Notes: a model not told the origin generated them from the sequence alone. Numbered from the stretch's first letter, positions 21,830-32,660 are shown. The stretch is 62,000 nt of DNA from Cristatella mucedo (GCA_009760855.2 WPIO01000070.1:1210001-1272000); one strand, 5' to 3'. A program made the numbers and translations.

Positions 21830-22850
21830 CGTGGCGCGCGAGTAGCTCGCTCGCGGCCGCTCCGCCGTCGGCCGTTGCGAGGGAGCTGACCGGAAGTTGT
21901 GGATGGCGCTCGGAGGTCGCTCGCGCGCGTGCGCGTGCGAGCTGCGATATCGAGGCCAACGTCGGAGGACCTGCTGCTGAACGTCTGCGACATTCGTAGA
22001 ACGACGTCGTTCTTTCTAGCTCTCAAAAGTAGCTGTCTCCGCGCGCGTTCGCTAATACCTTGAGCCCGTACGACAATGTTTTCGATCTCAATGGCAAGCA
22101 CTCGGACAACATTTGCTCGCGGTCAATATTTCGCCTTTGAATCGGCTCGCGAGAAGCACAGTAGGTGGCTATGCCATGCCGCCGCCATGCTTGGGACCGC
22201 AGAGGCGAGCGGCAATCGCCAGTAGATATTCCCTCGAGACGCGACACGATTCAATGTGCGAACTTTATCTGGCAAAAAGTGAAATCACGTGCCCCGTTCA
22301 TTGCACCCCGGGCCTTTGAAATGAGTGTGCATTTAAATGCGTTCTTATGCAAGAGAACGCTTAAATGCTTAAGGTTAAACGCTCTCGTTAAAAGGCTCGC
22401 AATCGTGGCCTACAGCAGGTGACCAATTGTCGCCTTCACATCTGACGATAGCTCCTCACATACAGGGCTACTCTGCTCTGCTCTGAAACTCTTTGCCGGA
22501 GCATTCGCAGTACTGGCTCCTCATGTCGACTTTCACCTACAGAGGAAGCTGCCCCGGAACTCGGCAAACTACCCCGTGTCACGCCCACTTGGTCTGTGGG
22601 CTTTGTGGGGTTTCAGACGGACATACTTATGCACATCATCCGTGTTACGGACAAGCAGAGGCAGCGTCAGCTTTTGAGCGTCGGAGCTCACTACGCGATA
22701 AGAAAATACACCGGTGTAGACATCAGTGAAACGAATTCCCCCAAGCATGTAGTAGGTGCCTTTGTGGACGGCAACGTCTGGCAAAAGTTAGACATGTAGA
22801 AAATTGGCAGCCCTCTTCTTGCATTGGAACGACGTCGTGTGGCACACGTG
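21830..22850. other. Upstream region of the lectin gene and unique DNA
   Basis: DNA just upstream of the lectin start (21830-22030) is CpG-rich and probably holds its promoter, but no TATA box was recognised. The rest contains only short frames without support. Confidence 0.35.
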
Positions 22851-23595
22851 TAATGTATCTCCGTCTGTAACTCCACAAAGTCATAAAGACCATGTGGTGT
22901 TACGCAGGAGAGTTTTGTATAGCGCACTCACAGCCTAAGCGGCTTTCGGTACGCATTCGGTAGCCAACAGACTTCGTCTCACGCCACAAAGAGAAAGTGG
23001 CAAGCATAGCAGAGTCAGGAGGGCAGTTGAGGTAGTGAGTAGCATGGAAGTAGCAGCTCAGGACAGCTGAAAAAAATAAGCCATAGTCGGCAGTAGGAGA
23101 GTAGTTGTCGTTACGTAAGAATTAAGAAAAGCGAGTTCCACAGTCTAGGACCTGCAGAGCTAAAGCTTCTGTCGCCAACAATCTTTAAGCGGAGAAATAG
23201 AACAGCTAATGTATTGTCCACACAGGACCTGAGGGCACGAGGAGGCTGAAACTGAAGCAGCACTTCAGCTAGGTACGAAGGAGCCAAGCCGTGGCGGGCC
23301 TTGTGGGTCAGCGTAAGAACTTTGCTCTGTATCCGTTGCTCAACCGGCAACCATCCTAGCTCTTTCAGCAAAGGTGACACGTGCTCAAACCTCTAGGACT
23401 TGAAGACTAGCCTTGCAGCCATATTCATAGTCCGCCGCTGCAGTGGCCAAATCGCTTTCTTCGGCAGCCCAGCCAAAAGGGAATTACAATAATCAAGCCG
23501 AGACAGGACTAAAGAGCTAGTTAAATTTTGTACGTGTGTCGTGGTGTTAGTCGTGCTTGGTTTGTTGGCGTTTATATAGACTGGCAGTACGCAAC
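22850..23595 (-). mobile_element. LINE family B 3' end, minus orientation
   Basis: Minus-strand reading gives fragments of the reverse transcriptase C-terminus (LVLSRLDYCNSLLAGLPKKA, MNMAARLVFK) and the conserved post-RT segment (LLKELGWLPVEQRIQSKV, ARHGLAPSYLAE, GDRSFSSAGPRLWNSL). It then has a non-coding 3' end finishing AGTTACAGACGGAGATACATTACA. Frames are broken and the 5' part is missing. It belongs to the CR1/L2 type by protein pattern and is nearly identical to the copy at 42005. Confidence 0.85.
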
Positions 23596-24400
23596 TCATG
23601 CTGGCGAAATAGCTCTTTTATTTGGAAAGTCTGAAAGAGATCGGCTTGCGGTTCAATTAATCTGCACTACCGGCTAGAAGCAGACGTTAACGTTCGACGT
23701 GCATTGGTTTACGTAGCAAGTACCCCTGAGTCTTAGGTGTAAAGAGCTCGCTCTTCACGACACAGCTCGTTAGCTCGAGTCCTGCAGTAGGCGACCCTTT
23801 ATGTCCTGCTGCAAACGGTGGCGGCAGCCGTTAACGGGATAGCCTGAGAAAATTGGGTAAAAAATCATTCAATTTGTTTAGTGGTCTATTAAACGGTAAA
23901 CATCTCAGAAATGCAATCTCAAATTTTGACGATCGACACATAACTGGAAAAAATTTTTAAATCAAAGACCCAGATGTTGTCTAACCGGAAATTCACCGGA
24001 AGTGAGTCACTGGCGTTCTTTGTTATGATCTTCGCTCAGATTTCTGCGTGATTTGCTTAACCAGACCGAGAAATACATCAAAGAATAACTTGTTCATTTT
24101 AACCTAGAAGTAAATTATGGTCATGAATCATTAATCTATCTTCTGTACGAGCAAATTATGTGGGGCACCTGCAAGGTCCGATAACAGTAGTAACATGTTT
24201 GACCGCGTAGCTATACGCAAGCTGCCTAGCTACGCGGCATTCCCTGGTGGTAGCATCACGGCCAAAGCCTATTAATGCAATGAGTTACTTGCCTGTACCG
24301 TTTCCATCAAAGATTCTAACATATTTGGATTATGAATGAACCGGAAGTAATATAGGCGGCGTCCCCCGGACGACTGTAAAACTATAGCATAATCGCGGGC
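23596..24400. other. No gene recognised
   Basis: Unique DNA left of the Mutator-like element, without a supported frame. Part of it may be the 5' end of that transposon; I could not identify terminal inverted repeats. Confidence 0.35.
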
Positions 24401-24637
24401 AGGGAAAGCCGCAAACAGCTGCAGCTATGGAGGTTGACCTCTGAGCCGGATGCATACAGCCAATCCAACATCCACCTCCCACCCCGTGTATCTGCCGCCA
24501 TTTCATCTAACGGACGTGTGTTGGACGTTCTCCCACAAGCTTCCAAGATGAATGGTTCAATGCAACGCTCGCGTCGTCCTTCAACTATTGGGCAGTGCAC
24601 GGCTGGTGCTGTGAGTGCAGGCCGTGATGCAACTTGA

Positions 24638-26011
24638 GTAAATGAAGGAGTTTCGGTGAGTGGCGTAGGGGAATCGAGCGGCCCTCGGAAACGTGAACGA
24701 CCGCGGGTACTGCCGGTTAGACCCGCTGGTGGTGACGCCACGCCCACACCCAAAAAACGACGGGTAGTGAAAGACAAAGAAGAGAAAGAGGGTGATCATT
24801 TTCTTTTTGGAAATCGTATTTCTGATGTTGCCACACTGGCTACGGCGTTGATGGCTTACGCTTGGTGTCCGACTTGTAATAGCCAAGTCTATTGTAGGGA
24901 AACGGACCCAGTGGGTCTTGCGAGTACGCTTGTACTTAGATGTAGTAGCCGCATTTTCGAAAATAGTCAGTTTAACACGCCTTTCTATCCGTCGCCTAGC
25001 AGGGAAGAGCTGAAAGCCTTGCGAGCTGCAAATGAAGAAGGCAGCGAGAAGATGAAGGCTGCTAAGAAAGGTCGCGCAAGGTCGACAGAACGTGAGCTGC
25101 CCCTGAGCATTCAGGCAATTTATGCTGCTAGGAGCGTTGGGCTAGGAAGAGCAGGGGCTGAAAGACTTTTTGGGTTGTTAGATTTGCCGCCTCCCCCTAT
25201 CCCATCTAAACGCCACACCGATTGTGTGAAAGCAATTGCAGCTACGAAAGAGGCTGAACTGTCAATGGTGAGAGTTGTTGAAAAGGAGAAGGCTTCGGCT
25301 AACTCGTGTGATATCACCATCGCCGTCGATGGCACGTGGAGGACCCGTGGCTTTAAATCGAAGCATGGGGTAGCAACAGGCACTTCCCTTAAAACAGAAA
25401 AGGCACTAGATGCAGAAGTGCTCAGCTTATCATGCAAGGTTTGTGCAGCTGGTAAGCGAGGAGAGCATGACTGCGATAAAAATTTCAATGGCACAAGTGG
25501 TGCAATGGAAGGGGAAGGGGCGAAACGTATGTTTGAACGCTCGCTAGAAACCCGTGGTGCACGGTATGTTAGGTATCTAGGGGATGGTGATTCAAAAGCT
25601 TGGCAAAGTGTATACCCAGAGGTTAAGGGCAGGTTCGGTGGACAAGCCACAAAGTATGTATATGAGGCCAGCTTACCCGATGACCTTCTAAAAAAATGTT
25701 TGCATGGTCACACCCAAAATCATAATGAGTCCCTCCATAACCTAATCTGGACAGAGGCTCGACAGACTGAATATACAGGCGGCTTGTCAGCAGTTCAAGT
25801 GGCAGTGGCTGATGCCTGCATACAGAAGAATGAAGGGATGTGTGGTCGTATTCCAGTTTTCGCAAGGTTAGGCATTCCTGTGGGCAGGTATATGAGGTTG
25901 TTCATGAAGGATTACGACAGGAAATCCAAGATAGCTAGTGTAGCTAAGGCGAAATATAACCTTAAGAACGAATGTGTACGTGGGAAGCCTGTACAAAGGC
26001 AAAAAAAATGA
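24638..26011 (+). CDS. Mutator-like transposase domain protein, internally shortened
   Basis: The frame is open from just after a TGA (24635-24637) to TGA at 26009-26011. The first in-frame ATG is at 24851, giving 386 codons from there. The family is recognised from a fixed series of motifs. CPTC and C..R lie in the N-terminal zinc-like region. ITIAVDGTWRTRGFKSKHGV carries the first catalytic Asp. CKVCAAGKRGEHDC and NFNGTSGAMEGEGAKRMFER follow, then YLGDGDSKAW with the second Asp, and finally LLKKCLHGHTQNHNESLHN. Between GDGDSKAW and LLKKCLHG only about 35 residues remain. Family members usually have well over 100 there, including a GHVQKRMG-like block, so the middle of the catalytic core appears deleted in frame. 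The frame upstream of the TGA (from about 24434) is also open. It is probably a non-autonomous or decaying transposon copy; a domesticated gene is less likely. Confidence 0.8.
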   Translation, partial: VNEGVSVSGVGESSGPRKRERPRVLPVRPAGGDATPTPKKRRVVKDKEEKEGDHFLFGNRISDVATLATALMAYAWCPTCNSQVYCRETDPVGLASTLVLRCSSRIFENSQFNTPFYPSPSREELKALRAANEEGSEKMKAAKKGRARSTERELPLSIQAIYAARSVGLGRAGAERLFGLLDLPPPPIPSKRHTDCVKAIAATKEAELSMVRVVEKEKASANSCDITIAVDGTWRTRGFKSKHGVATGTSLKTEKALDAEVLSLSCKVCAAGKRGEHDCDKNFNGTSGAMEGEGAKRMFERSLETRGARYVRYLGDGDSKAWQSVYPEVKGRFGGQATKYVYEASLPDDLLKKCLHGHTQNHNESLHNLIWTEARQTEYTGGLSAVQVAVADACIQKNEGMCGRIPVFARLGIPVGRYMRLFMKDYDRKSKIASVAKAKYNLKNECVRGKPVQRQKK

Positions 26012-26618
26012 TAAGGCATACTGCTCAGGTGATAGACCATTTATGTAGATAATTAGAAAGCCTCGAGAAAGTAAGACGAGTAGCTCACGTGCCTGTCTGC
26101 CACTGTATACTGTCCGAGCTGAACAGAACGACTGCCTTTTTTAAGGCAATTGTCGATGTGTGCATTATGCAGCTTCTGCTGCAAATATATGCCAGCATTA
26201 TTGGTCTCTTGGTTGTCGGTTGTCTTTGTTTGCACTCGCCAAAACTTCTGGTTTTGGCTATGGAGGCTGCAATGGTGGATGCTGGCAAACGTTGTCAAAG
26301 CACAACTTTCATCACTATTGATGAGACTCTGAGCTCCTCCAGAAAGTTAAATAAACATCTGCAACTGCATTCACCACTGAATGCACCACGGACTTCAGCG
26401 TACATGCTAGCACTTACTCCATGTTCATTCTTGGTCATTGCAGTTGCTTGTAACCACTGTGCCTTATAAATTTACAGCTTCGTCAAAATTCGGCCGATCG
26501 GTGTGAAATTTGGAATATATGTGAAGCTCACCTGTCTTCATGTTCCCCCCCTGTGCATCTATGCATGACGAGTGTGATGTGCCTGTCACAAAATGACCCT
26601 GGGCTGTGGTCGTGATAA
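26012..26618. other. 3' flank of the Mutator-like ORF
   Basis: AT-richer DNA with short frames on both strands and no recognised domain. Some of it should be transposon 3' sequence. The terminal inverted repeat was not found by eye. Confidence 0.3.
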
Positions 26619-26619
26619 T

Positions 26620-27065
26620 AATAATAATAATATTGCACTTGATAAAGCGCCCTCAGAGAACTTAATCTCTTTCTAGGCGCTTTACATTTGCTGCAAAGTG
26701 ATACGCAATAGAATAGTAAGTAAAATCATGCTTGAAAAACAAACAAAATGAATAACATGGTTAGGGGTTACATGCACTGGGTCAGCATGCAAATGTGGTT
26801 AGTGGCAGCATGAACAGTGTCAGCACGCATAAGCACATCGAGGACGAATCACAAGGACCCACTAAATGCTGTCCTAAATAGGTATGTTTTTAAGTTTCTC
26901 ATAAATGTGGTCAGGTCGGGGGATGTTCTGATGCAGGTCGGGAGGGAGTTCCAGGCTGTGGGAGCATGCGAGCTAAATGCACGGTCTCCAAAGGATTTAA
27001 GTCTCCAAAGTGATGATGATGTCAGCAGTTTGAGGTGTCGATTTTTTTTGTGTGTGGGGGAGTCG
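26620..27065 (-). mobile_element. LINE family A 3' end, minus orientation
   Basis: Same segments as the 18855 copy, with only a handful of differences over about 340 bp, including shared private changes (GATACGCAATAGAATAG; CAGCATGAACAGTG). It extends slightly further 5' than that copy. Confidence 0.85.
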
Positions 27066-27730
27066 CGTGTCTTGCATCTTTTGAGTGGTTTGCCTTATTT
27101 CTACAATGACTCTTTAATCGGGAAAATGTGGAGCTGTGATTGAGCTGCAGTGCTATACGTGACCTTGGACTTTTACAGGTCATCAGAAGGTCAACACTGA
27201 AGCTATATCACATCAACGATAGCTAATGTTCCCAGTGTTCTTCGTGCCAATTTTCATGCCATTCATTTTATTGGTCTTTGTACTATATTAATAAATGTGC
27301 TTTGGGGGTGAACAACTCCCACTATTAGTGGCCATTTTGGGAGATAACTCCCACTACTGGCAGCCTTACCCACTCATATGCTGCTATGTAAATGAGGCTG
27401 TTGAATCAGCTCACTTTTAACCTTTAAGATACTTGTCGTAATAGGGCACAGTCTTTGGTGTGTAATAATATACACCGATTGTTGATTTTCGGTAACACCC
27501 AAGTCAGGTTAACTCGAATGCGAGTTATATAAGCATTCTTTATTGAAAGTCACTTGATTTATAAATCCGGCCAATTCCCGGTAGATTAACGATATATTCG
27601 CTCTTTGTGGCTACTACGATTTGTGTACTTCACCGAACACTTAGTGATACTAGCCTAGGGACCAAGCAGTTAACAATAATGCGGCGGGATTCCTTATCGG
27701 AATTCACTTATTGTTAACGTTAATGAATCT
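27066..27730. other. AT-rich unique DNA, no gene recognised
   Basis: Contains a short direct repeat of AACTCCCACTA near 27310 and 27356. No supported open frame. Confidence 0.4.
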
Positions 27731-27731
27731 T

Positions 27732-28300
27732 CGTCGGTAGCTCCACAACGCCACAAAGACTATGTGGAAGTTAAGCAGCAGAATTCTGTATAGCGAACTC
27801 ACAGCCTAAGCGGCTTTCTGTACGCATTCGGTAGCCAACTTCATCTCACGAAAAAAAGAGTAAGTGGGAAGGATAGCAGAGTCAGGAGACCAGTGGTGGT
27901 CGTGAGTAGCATGAAAGTAGCAGCTCAGGACGGCTGGAAAGGATGAGCCATAGTCGGCAGCAGGAGAGTAGTTGTTGTGTAAGAATCATGGAAGCGAGTT
28001 CCACAGTCTGGGACCTGCAGAGCTAAAGCTTCTGTCGCCAACGGTCTTTAAGGGAAGGAATGAAACAGCTAATGTATTGTCCATACAGGACCTGAGGGTA
28101 CGAGGAGACAGAAACTGGTGCAGCAGTTCAGCTAGGTACGAAGGAGCCAAGCCGTGGCGAGCCTTGTGGGTCAGCGTAAGAACTTTGCTCTGTATCCGTT
28201 GATCAACCAGCAGCCATCCTAGCTCTTTTAGCAAAGGAGACACGTGGTCAAACCTCTGGGATTTTCAAACTAGATTTGCAGCCATATTCATTGCCAGCCT
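27732..28300 (-). mobile_element. LINE family B 3' end, minus orientation
   Basis: Minus-strand text encodes LLKELGWLLVDQRIQSKV, ARHGLAPSYLAELLHQF and GDRSFSSAGPRLWNSLP, then the family B 3' end (CTTTGTGGCGTTGTGGAGCTAC). It is 5'-truncated and more diverged than the 22850 and 42005 copies. Confidence 0.8.
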
Positions 28301-28724
28301 GCAGGGGCCTAGTTGCTAACTAGCATCCTCGTTGGTTTTGCCGTACTCGTTATCAAACGTCCTTGGGTTTTAGATTCTGCAATTATGCACATGTATAGCA
28401 AATTCTATCACCCAAGTCAGAAATGAACTACTGTGGTGTCTCTGCAGAGCTGAAATTGTATTTAAAATTTCACGTCCATCGTCTATTATTGGCCGAGTTA
28501 TGGAATTTACAAGGTACAAAGCAACACGATAAATGAAGCTGTTTAAAAGTAACAAGCTTGCACCTCAGCAAGCGGCAAACTTTTAATAAGCTGGGATACA
28601 AGTCGTATACGATGCAGATCGGTAAAAAAATTCTTTGTAGATATGTTGCCTCCGGTTTACTTTTGGGTTATGCATGCTTTAACTAATCGCTTATTTGAAA
28701 TGCTTTCCTTGTATGCAGAAATTG
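28301..28724. other. No gene recognised
   Basis: AT-rich unique DNA between a LINE end and a TA microsatellite. Confidence 0.4.
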
Positions 28725-28801
28725 TCATATATATATATATATATATATATATGAATATTTATAATATATTTCATTTATATAGCGCTTAAGAGAACCTAAT
28801 C
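28725..28801 (-). mobile_element. SINE-2 tail, outer part of a nested insertion
   Basis: (TA)n followed by TTTATATAGCGCTTAAGAGAACCTAATC, the SINE-2 tail read on the minus strand. It is interrupted at TAATC by the SINE-1 at 28802 and resumes at 28990. Confidence 0.8.
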
Positions 28802-28989
28802 ATGCGAGCCGTGATGGCACACTAGGTAAGGCAGTTGCTTTCACAACCGACGTCCCGAGGTCGTGGGTTCGATTACTGCGATGGGCGATTCTTTATCGCC
28901 ACTGCAAGCGGTGGTGATTGCCGTAAAGGCTCTTCTGTTGCTATACAAAAAGAGGCTGTTTAACCAGCAAGGATTTATTTATTTTTATT
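28802..28989 (+). mobile_element. SINE-1 inserted into a SINE-2
   Basis: A near-complete SINE-1: GAGCCGTGATGGCACACTAGG (A box), CGTCCCGAGGTCGTGGGTTCGATT (B box), GGGCGATTCTTTATCGCC, GGTGGTGATTGCCGTAAAGG and AGAGGCTGTTTAACCAGC, with a TTATTTAT-like tail. It is bounded on both sides by TAATC, which occurs once in intact SINE-2 copies, so this is its target-site duplication. Confidence 0.85.
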
Positions 28990-29078
28990 TAATCTCTATT
29001 CAGGCACTTAACATATGCCGAGGGGCTCGAGCCCACGACCTCGGCCAGACCTTGATCTGGGCGAGTACCTTCACCAGT
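28990..29078 (-). mobile_element. SINE-2 head, continuation of the nested copy
   Basis: TAATCTCTATTCAGGCACTTAACATATGCC..GGGGCTCGAGCCCACGACCTCGG is the remainder of the SINE-2 (minus orientation) whose tail lies at 28725-28801. Confidence 0.8.
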
Positions 29079-29515
29079 TCGCGTTATACTTTTGAAGGGA
29101 TGAATTTGAAAGAGTACACTTGGACTTATACAGAAGCCACTAATAATATTGTTTTTTTTTAACTTAAAAATATTCTGCTTTGCTTGTACATACTACGTAA
29201 ACTTGGCGGTTTTGAGCCAGTTCACCTACCGTCACCATAATACTAGGCCTTAGCCCAAGCGAGATGCGCTGAGCAGGCTGTCCTCAAGTTGAGAAGCAAC
29301 TATAACTTGGTTCATTTAACAAGTTCTGGTAACATTTCCAGACCAAAAGGAAAACTTTTATAGAGCATAAGGTTTTCCTGGAGGTGTTTCATCTGCCGGG
29401 TGAGAGGCTCACTTGGGCATGCCTTGTTCTACTGGTTTGGCTTCGTTTGGTAAATTAATAATAAATTAAATAATAATAAAATTAATTAAGTTAATCAAAA
29501 CTTTAGAATCGATCG
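29079..29515. other. No gene recognised
   Basis: Unique DNA with an AT-rich TAATAATAAATTAAATAAT tract near 29455-29490. No coding support. Confidence 0.4.
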
Positions 29516-29516
29516 T

Positions 29517-29605
29517 GCTTCCTTTGCAGCAAGTGTAAAGCGCCTATAAAGAGATCTAGTTTTTTGAGGGCGCTCTATCAAATATATTAATATTATTGTT
29601 TTAAC
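29517..29605 (+). mobile_element. LINE family A tail, plus orientation
   Basis: TGCTTCCTTTGCAGCAAGTGTAAAGCGCCTATAAAGAGAT..GAGGGCGCTCTATCAAATATATTAATATTATT. Only the 3' tail is present. Confidence 0.75.
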
Positions 29606-30165
29606 CTCTGTCCGCAAACTGACTTGAATAATATGTGTATATAAATTGCTTTAAAAAGCTACTAATTTTGCTATACTTATATATGATCCATTTGGTTGCA
29701 TGCATGAACAACTGTTTGCCAACTATGCACAATGATTTTAAACAGCCTGAAATTTAAATAGGAGATTAGTAAACCTCAAACTCATGCCCGAAACAATGTT
29801 TTTTATTTATTGCATAGCATAATTTACGTAAGGTTTGAATATTTTCTAAAATTTCATTAAGCAAAGCTATTCCAAGTTAGCCACCGTACCAATCATACCA
29901 GCAAAACAACCATACTCAATCACGTGATTGCCCCTCGCCTATAAATAGCGTGCCGACTGCTTGGAAAGCAGACCAGCTGATCAGAGTTGCTTACCGTGTA
30001 AACACATCCATGCACGAACCCCTACATTTTAAAATACGATTGCTAGTAAAATAAAATAAAGAGTGGTTCCTCGACACGGCCCACTCTAGCATCAGTAGAA
30101 AGAACTACGTCTCTTCCGAGGGCTGCCTTACATTTGATGGGAAGTAATAGTGTGGGCAGTTCATG
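29606..30165. other. AT-rich unique DNA, no gene recognised
   Basis: No supported frame. A CACGTGATTG..CTATAAATAG stretch near 29920-29948 looks like a CAAT/TATA arrangement on the plus strand, but no coding sequence follows. Confidence 0.35.
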
Positions 30166-30167
30166 TC

Positions 30168-30510
30168 CAATAATAATAATAATAATAATAATGCACTTAA
30201 TAAAGCGCCCTCAGAGAACTTAATCTCTTTCTAGGCGCTTTACATTTGCTGCAAAGTGAAATGCAATTGAATGGTAAGTAAAATCATGCTTGAAAAAACC
30301 AACTGAATAATATGGTTAGGGGTGACATGCACAGGGTCAGCATGCAAATGTGGTTAGTGGCAGCATGCACATGTCAGCACGCATAAGCACATGAAGGACG
30401 AATCACAGGGACCCAGTAAATGCTGTCCTAAACAGGTGAGTTTTAACTTCCTTTTAAATGTGGTCAGGTCAGGGGATGTTCTGACGCAGGTCTGGAGGGA
30501 GTTCCAGGCA
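30168..30510 (-). mobile_element. LINE family A 3' end, minus orientation
   Basis: Starts (in plus coordinates) with an AATAATAAT tract and GCACTTAATAAAGCGCCCTCAGAG, then the same order of blocks as the 18855 copy up to GGGAGTTCCAGGC. 5'-truncated. Confidence 0.85.
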
Positions 30511-30775
30511 ACAAACCCACTTTCCCTCCACGTTATGAACATTGCTGGCCTATAAATTCGAGATATGATCAAGCAGAAACGGAGGTCAAGTGCAGGCAGC
30601 CTTAACTCGGCCCTTACGGGGACTCCTTCCGACCGTTTCGAACATTTGCCCGTTTGTTGAAGAAAAGCTCGATTGCTACCCGAACAGCTGAACTTGGCAA
30701 TGCTGTTCACTGCCTTCATGAGTTGACCCGCCATGAAACTCGATGTGCTCGGCGTCGAAGTATAAAAAGGTGAGC

Positions 30776-30893
30776 TGCTTTAACAGCCTCGCTTAAATAG
30801 CGGCAGAAGAGCCTTAGCAGCTATTACTCCCTCCTGCAGTAGGCAACAGAGAATGTCAACTGCAGGACCCCCCCCCCCAGTTCGATCGCATGA
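30776..30893 (-). mobile_element. SINE-1 fragment, minus orientation
   Basis: GCTGCTTTAACAGCCTCGCTTAAATAGCGGCAGAAGAGCC and GCAGCTATTACTCCCTCCTGCAG match the SINE-1 3' half. It breaks off after a C-run near 30869-30879. Confidence 0.65.
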
Positions 30894-31190
30894 TTATTAT
30901 TACTCGTGGGTCCCAAAAATTCGTTAGCATTCGGCGCCTATTTTGGGTACCCGTCTTACCAAGATATTTTCTATAGGCTGCATTGTCCACAAAACTTTAT
31001 TGCGGAACATGGAGGGAGAGGTTCGACCTCTTGACCTTCGCCGACCTCAATCTTTGTTCGTCCGGTCATCGATACAACTGCAACAGTAACCTGCAGCTAA
31101 TTCAGTTTGATCAGAACTCGCCTCGCTTAGCTGAGGGCCACCTTTAAAGCTTGGACCTCAAACATGGGCAGCCTCGTTTGCCGAAGACCA
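30894..31190. other. No gene recognised
   Basis: Unique DNA between two SINE-1 copies. Confidence 0.4.
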
Positions 31191-31378
31191 GGAGCCGTGA
31201 TGGCACACCAGGTAAGGCGGTTGCTTTCACCACCTCGGTCCCGAGGTCGTGGGTTCGATTCCTGCAGTGGGTGATTCTTTATCACCAGTGCAAGCGGTGG
31301 TGATAGCCATAAAGCTTCTTCTGTCGCTATACAAAAAGAGGCTGTTTAATCAGCTAGGATTTATTATTTATTAGAGGG
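31191..31378 (+). mobile_element. SINE-1, plus orientation
   Basis: Near-complete: GAGCCGTGATGGCACACCAGGTAAGGCGG, CACCTCGGTCCCGAGGTCGTGGG, TTCGATTCC, GTGATTCTTTATCACC, GGCTGTTTAATCAGCTAGGATTT and a TTATTTATTA end. Confidence 0.85.
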
Positions 31379-31620
31379 CAGAGCAGTCTCGAGCAGCACA
31401 TCACGTGGACGAGCACATCAAGCTCGCCGCCCCCCCCCCACCGCAGCCGAGGGAGGCATGGGGATGCAGCACGCTGGCCACGCCTCCTCGAAAAGCTGCT
31501 CGTTCGCTGACGGCTTCCAAACTAGGAAACTAAGCCTACAGAGCGAGGGCTAGGCCCATAGAGCTGGCCCATTGCACGGGGGTGGGGAGGGAGGATGGCA
31601 AACAAAAAGGCCTTAATGTG

Positions 31621-32660
31621 ATGTAATGTATCTCCGTACGTAGCTCCACAAAGACTATTTGGTTGCTACGAAAGAGAGTTTTGTATAGCACACTCGCAGC
31701 CTGAGCGGCTTTCTGTACGCATTCGGTAGCCAGCAGACTTCATCTCATGCAAGAAAAGGGAAAGTGGAAAGCATAGTGGAGTCAGGAGAGCAGTTTAGGT
31801 AGTGAGTAGCATGAAAGTAGCAGCTCAGGACCGCTGAAAAGGATGTGCCATAGTCGGCAGTTGGAGAGTAGTTGTCGTTGCGTAAGAATCGTGGAAGCGA
31901 GTTCCACTGTCTGGGACCTGCAGAGCTAAAGCTTCTGTCGCCAATGGTCTTGAAGTGGAGAAATGGAACAGCTAATTTATTGTCCATACAGGACCTGGGG
32001 GCGAGAACAGGCTGAAACTGATGCAGCAGTTCAGCTAGGTACGAAGGAGCCAAGCCGTGGCAGGCCTTGTGAATCAGCACAAGAACTTTGCTCTGCATTC
32101 GTTGATCAACCGGCAGCCATCCTAGCTTTTAGCAAAGGAGACACGTGGTAAAACCTCTGGGACTTAGCTTAGCGTAAAACTAGCCTTGCAGCCATATTCA
32201 TAGCCAGCTGCAGTGGCCTAGTTGCTTTCTAAGGTAGCTCAGCCAAAAGGGAACTACAATAGTCAAGCCGAGACAGAACTCTAAGGAGCTAATTAAATGT
32301 TTCGCAAGCCACCGTAGAAGACAGCTCCTTATCTTACTTAGGGAGATTTCGAATGTGATGGCTAGCTGTAGAAGCAGTTTTCTGGATGCTTTTAAAATTT
32401 AGGCAGTCGAAAATGACACCTAAATTTCGAGCACGTGGTGATGGTCGCACGACAGCATCACCCATGAGAAGAGCAAAGCCTTTTAATGCAGCCACGTGCT
32501 TAGGCTGTCCTATGAGCAGCTTTATCGTTATTCCGGTTCTATCGTCATTTAGTCTCAAGAAGTTTTCCGACATCCAGGATCGAATGTCGGCAAGGTAGCC
32601 ATTCAGTTTATTGGTTGCTGCAGCAGATTCCGATGGTTTGAATAGCAAATACAGCTGAGT
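31621..32660 (-). mobile_element. LINE family B, longest copy with RT fragment
   Basis: Minus strand. The 5'-most part encodes a reverse transcriptase segment (LNGYLADIRSWMSENFLRLN, then ARNLGVIFDCLNF), typical of CR1/L2-type elements just before the thumb region. It then reads into the SRLDYC-like region, MNMAARL-like text, the AELLHQFQP and GDRSFSSAGPRQWNSLP segments, and the family B 3' end at 31621 (ACATTACAT repeat tail). Frameshifts make it inactive. Confidence 0.85.

Noticed and set aside
25120-25650. 176-codon minus-strand ORF inside the Mutator-like gene
   Set aside because: Antisense shadow of a clearly recognisable transposase frame.
26817-27143. Plus-strand 108-codon ORF
   Set aside because: Lies antisense across a minus-oriented LINE family A end.
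28802-29078. tRNA gene(s)
   Set aside because: A and B boxes are present but no complete cloverleaf; the sequence is the head of dispersed SINEs with shared bodies and tails.
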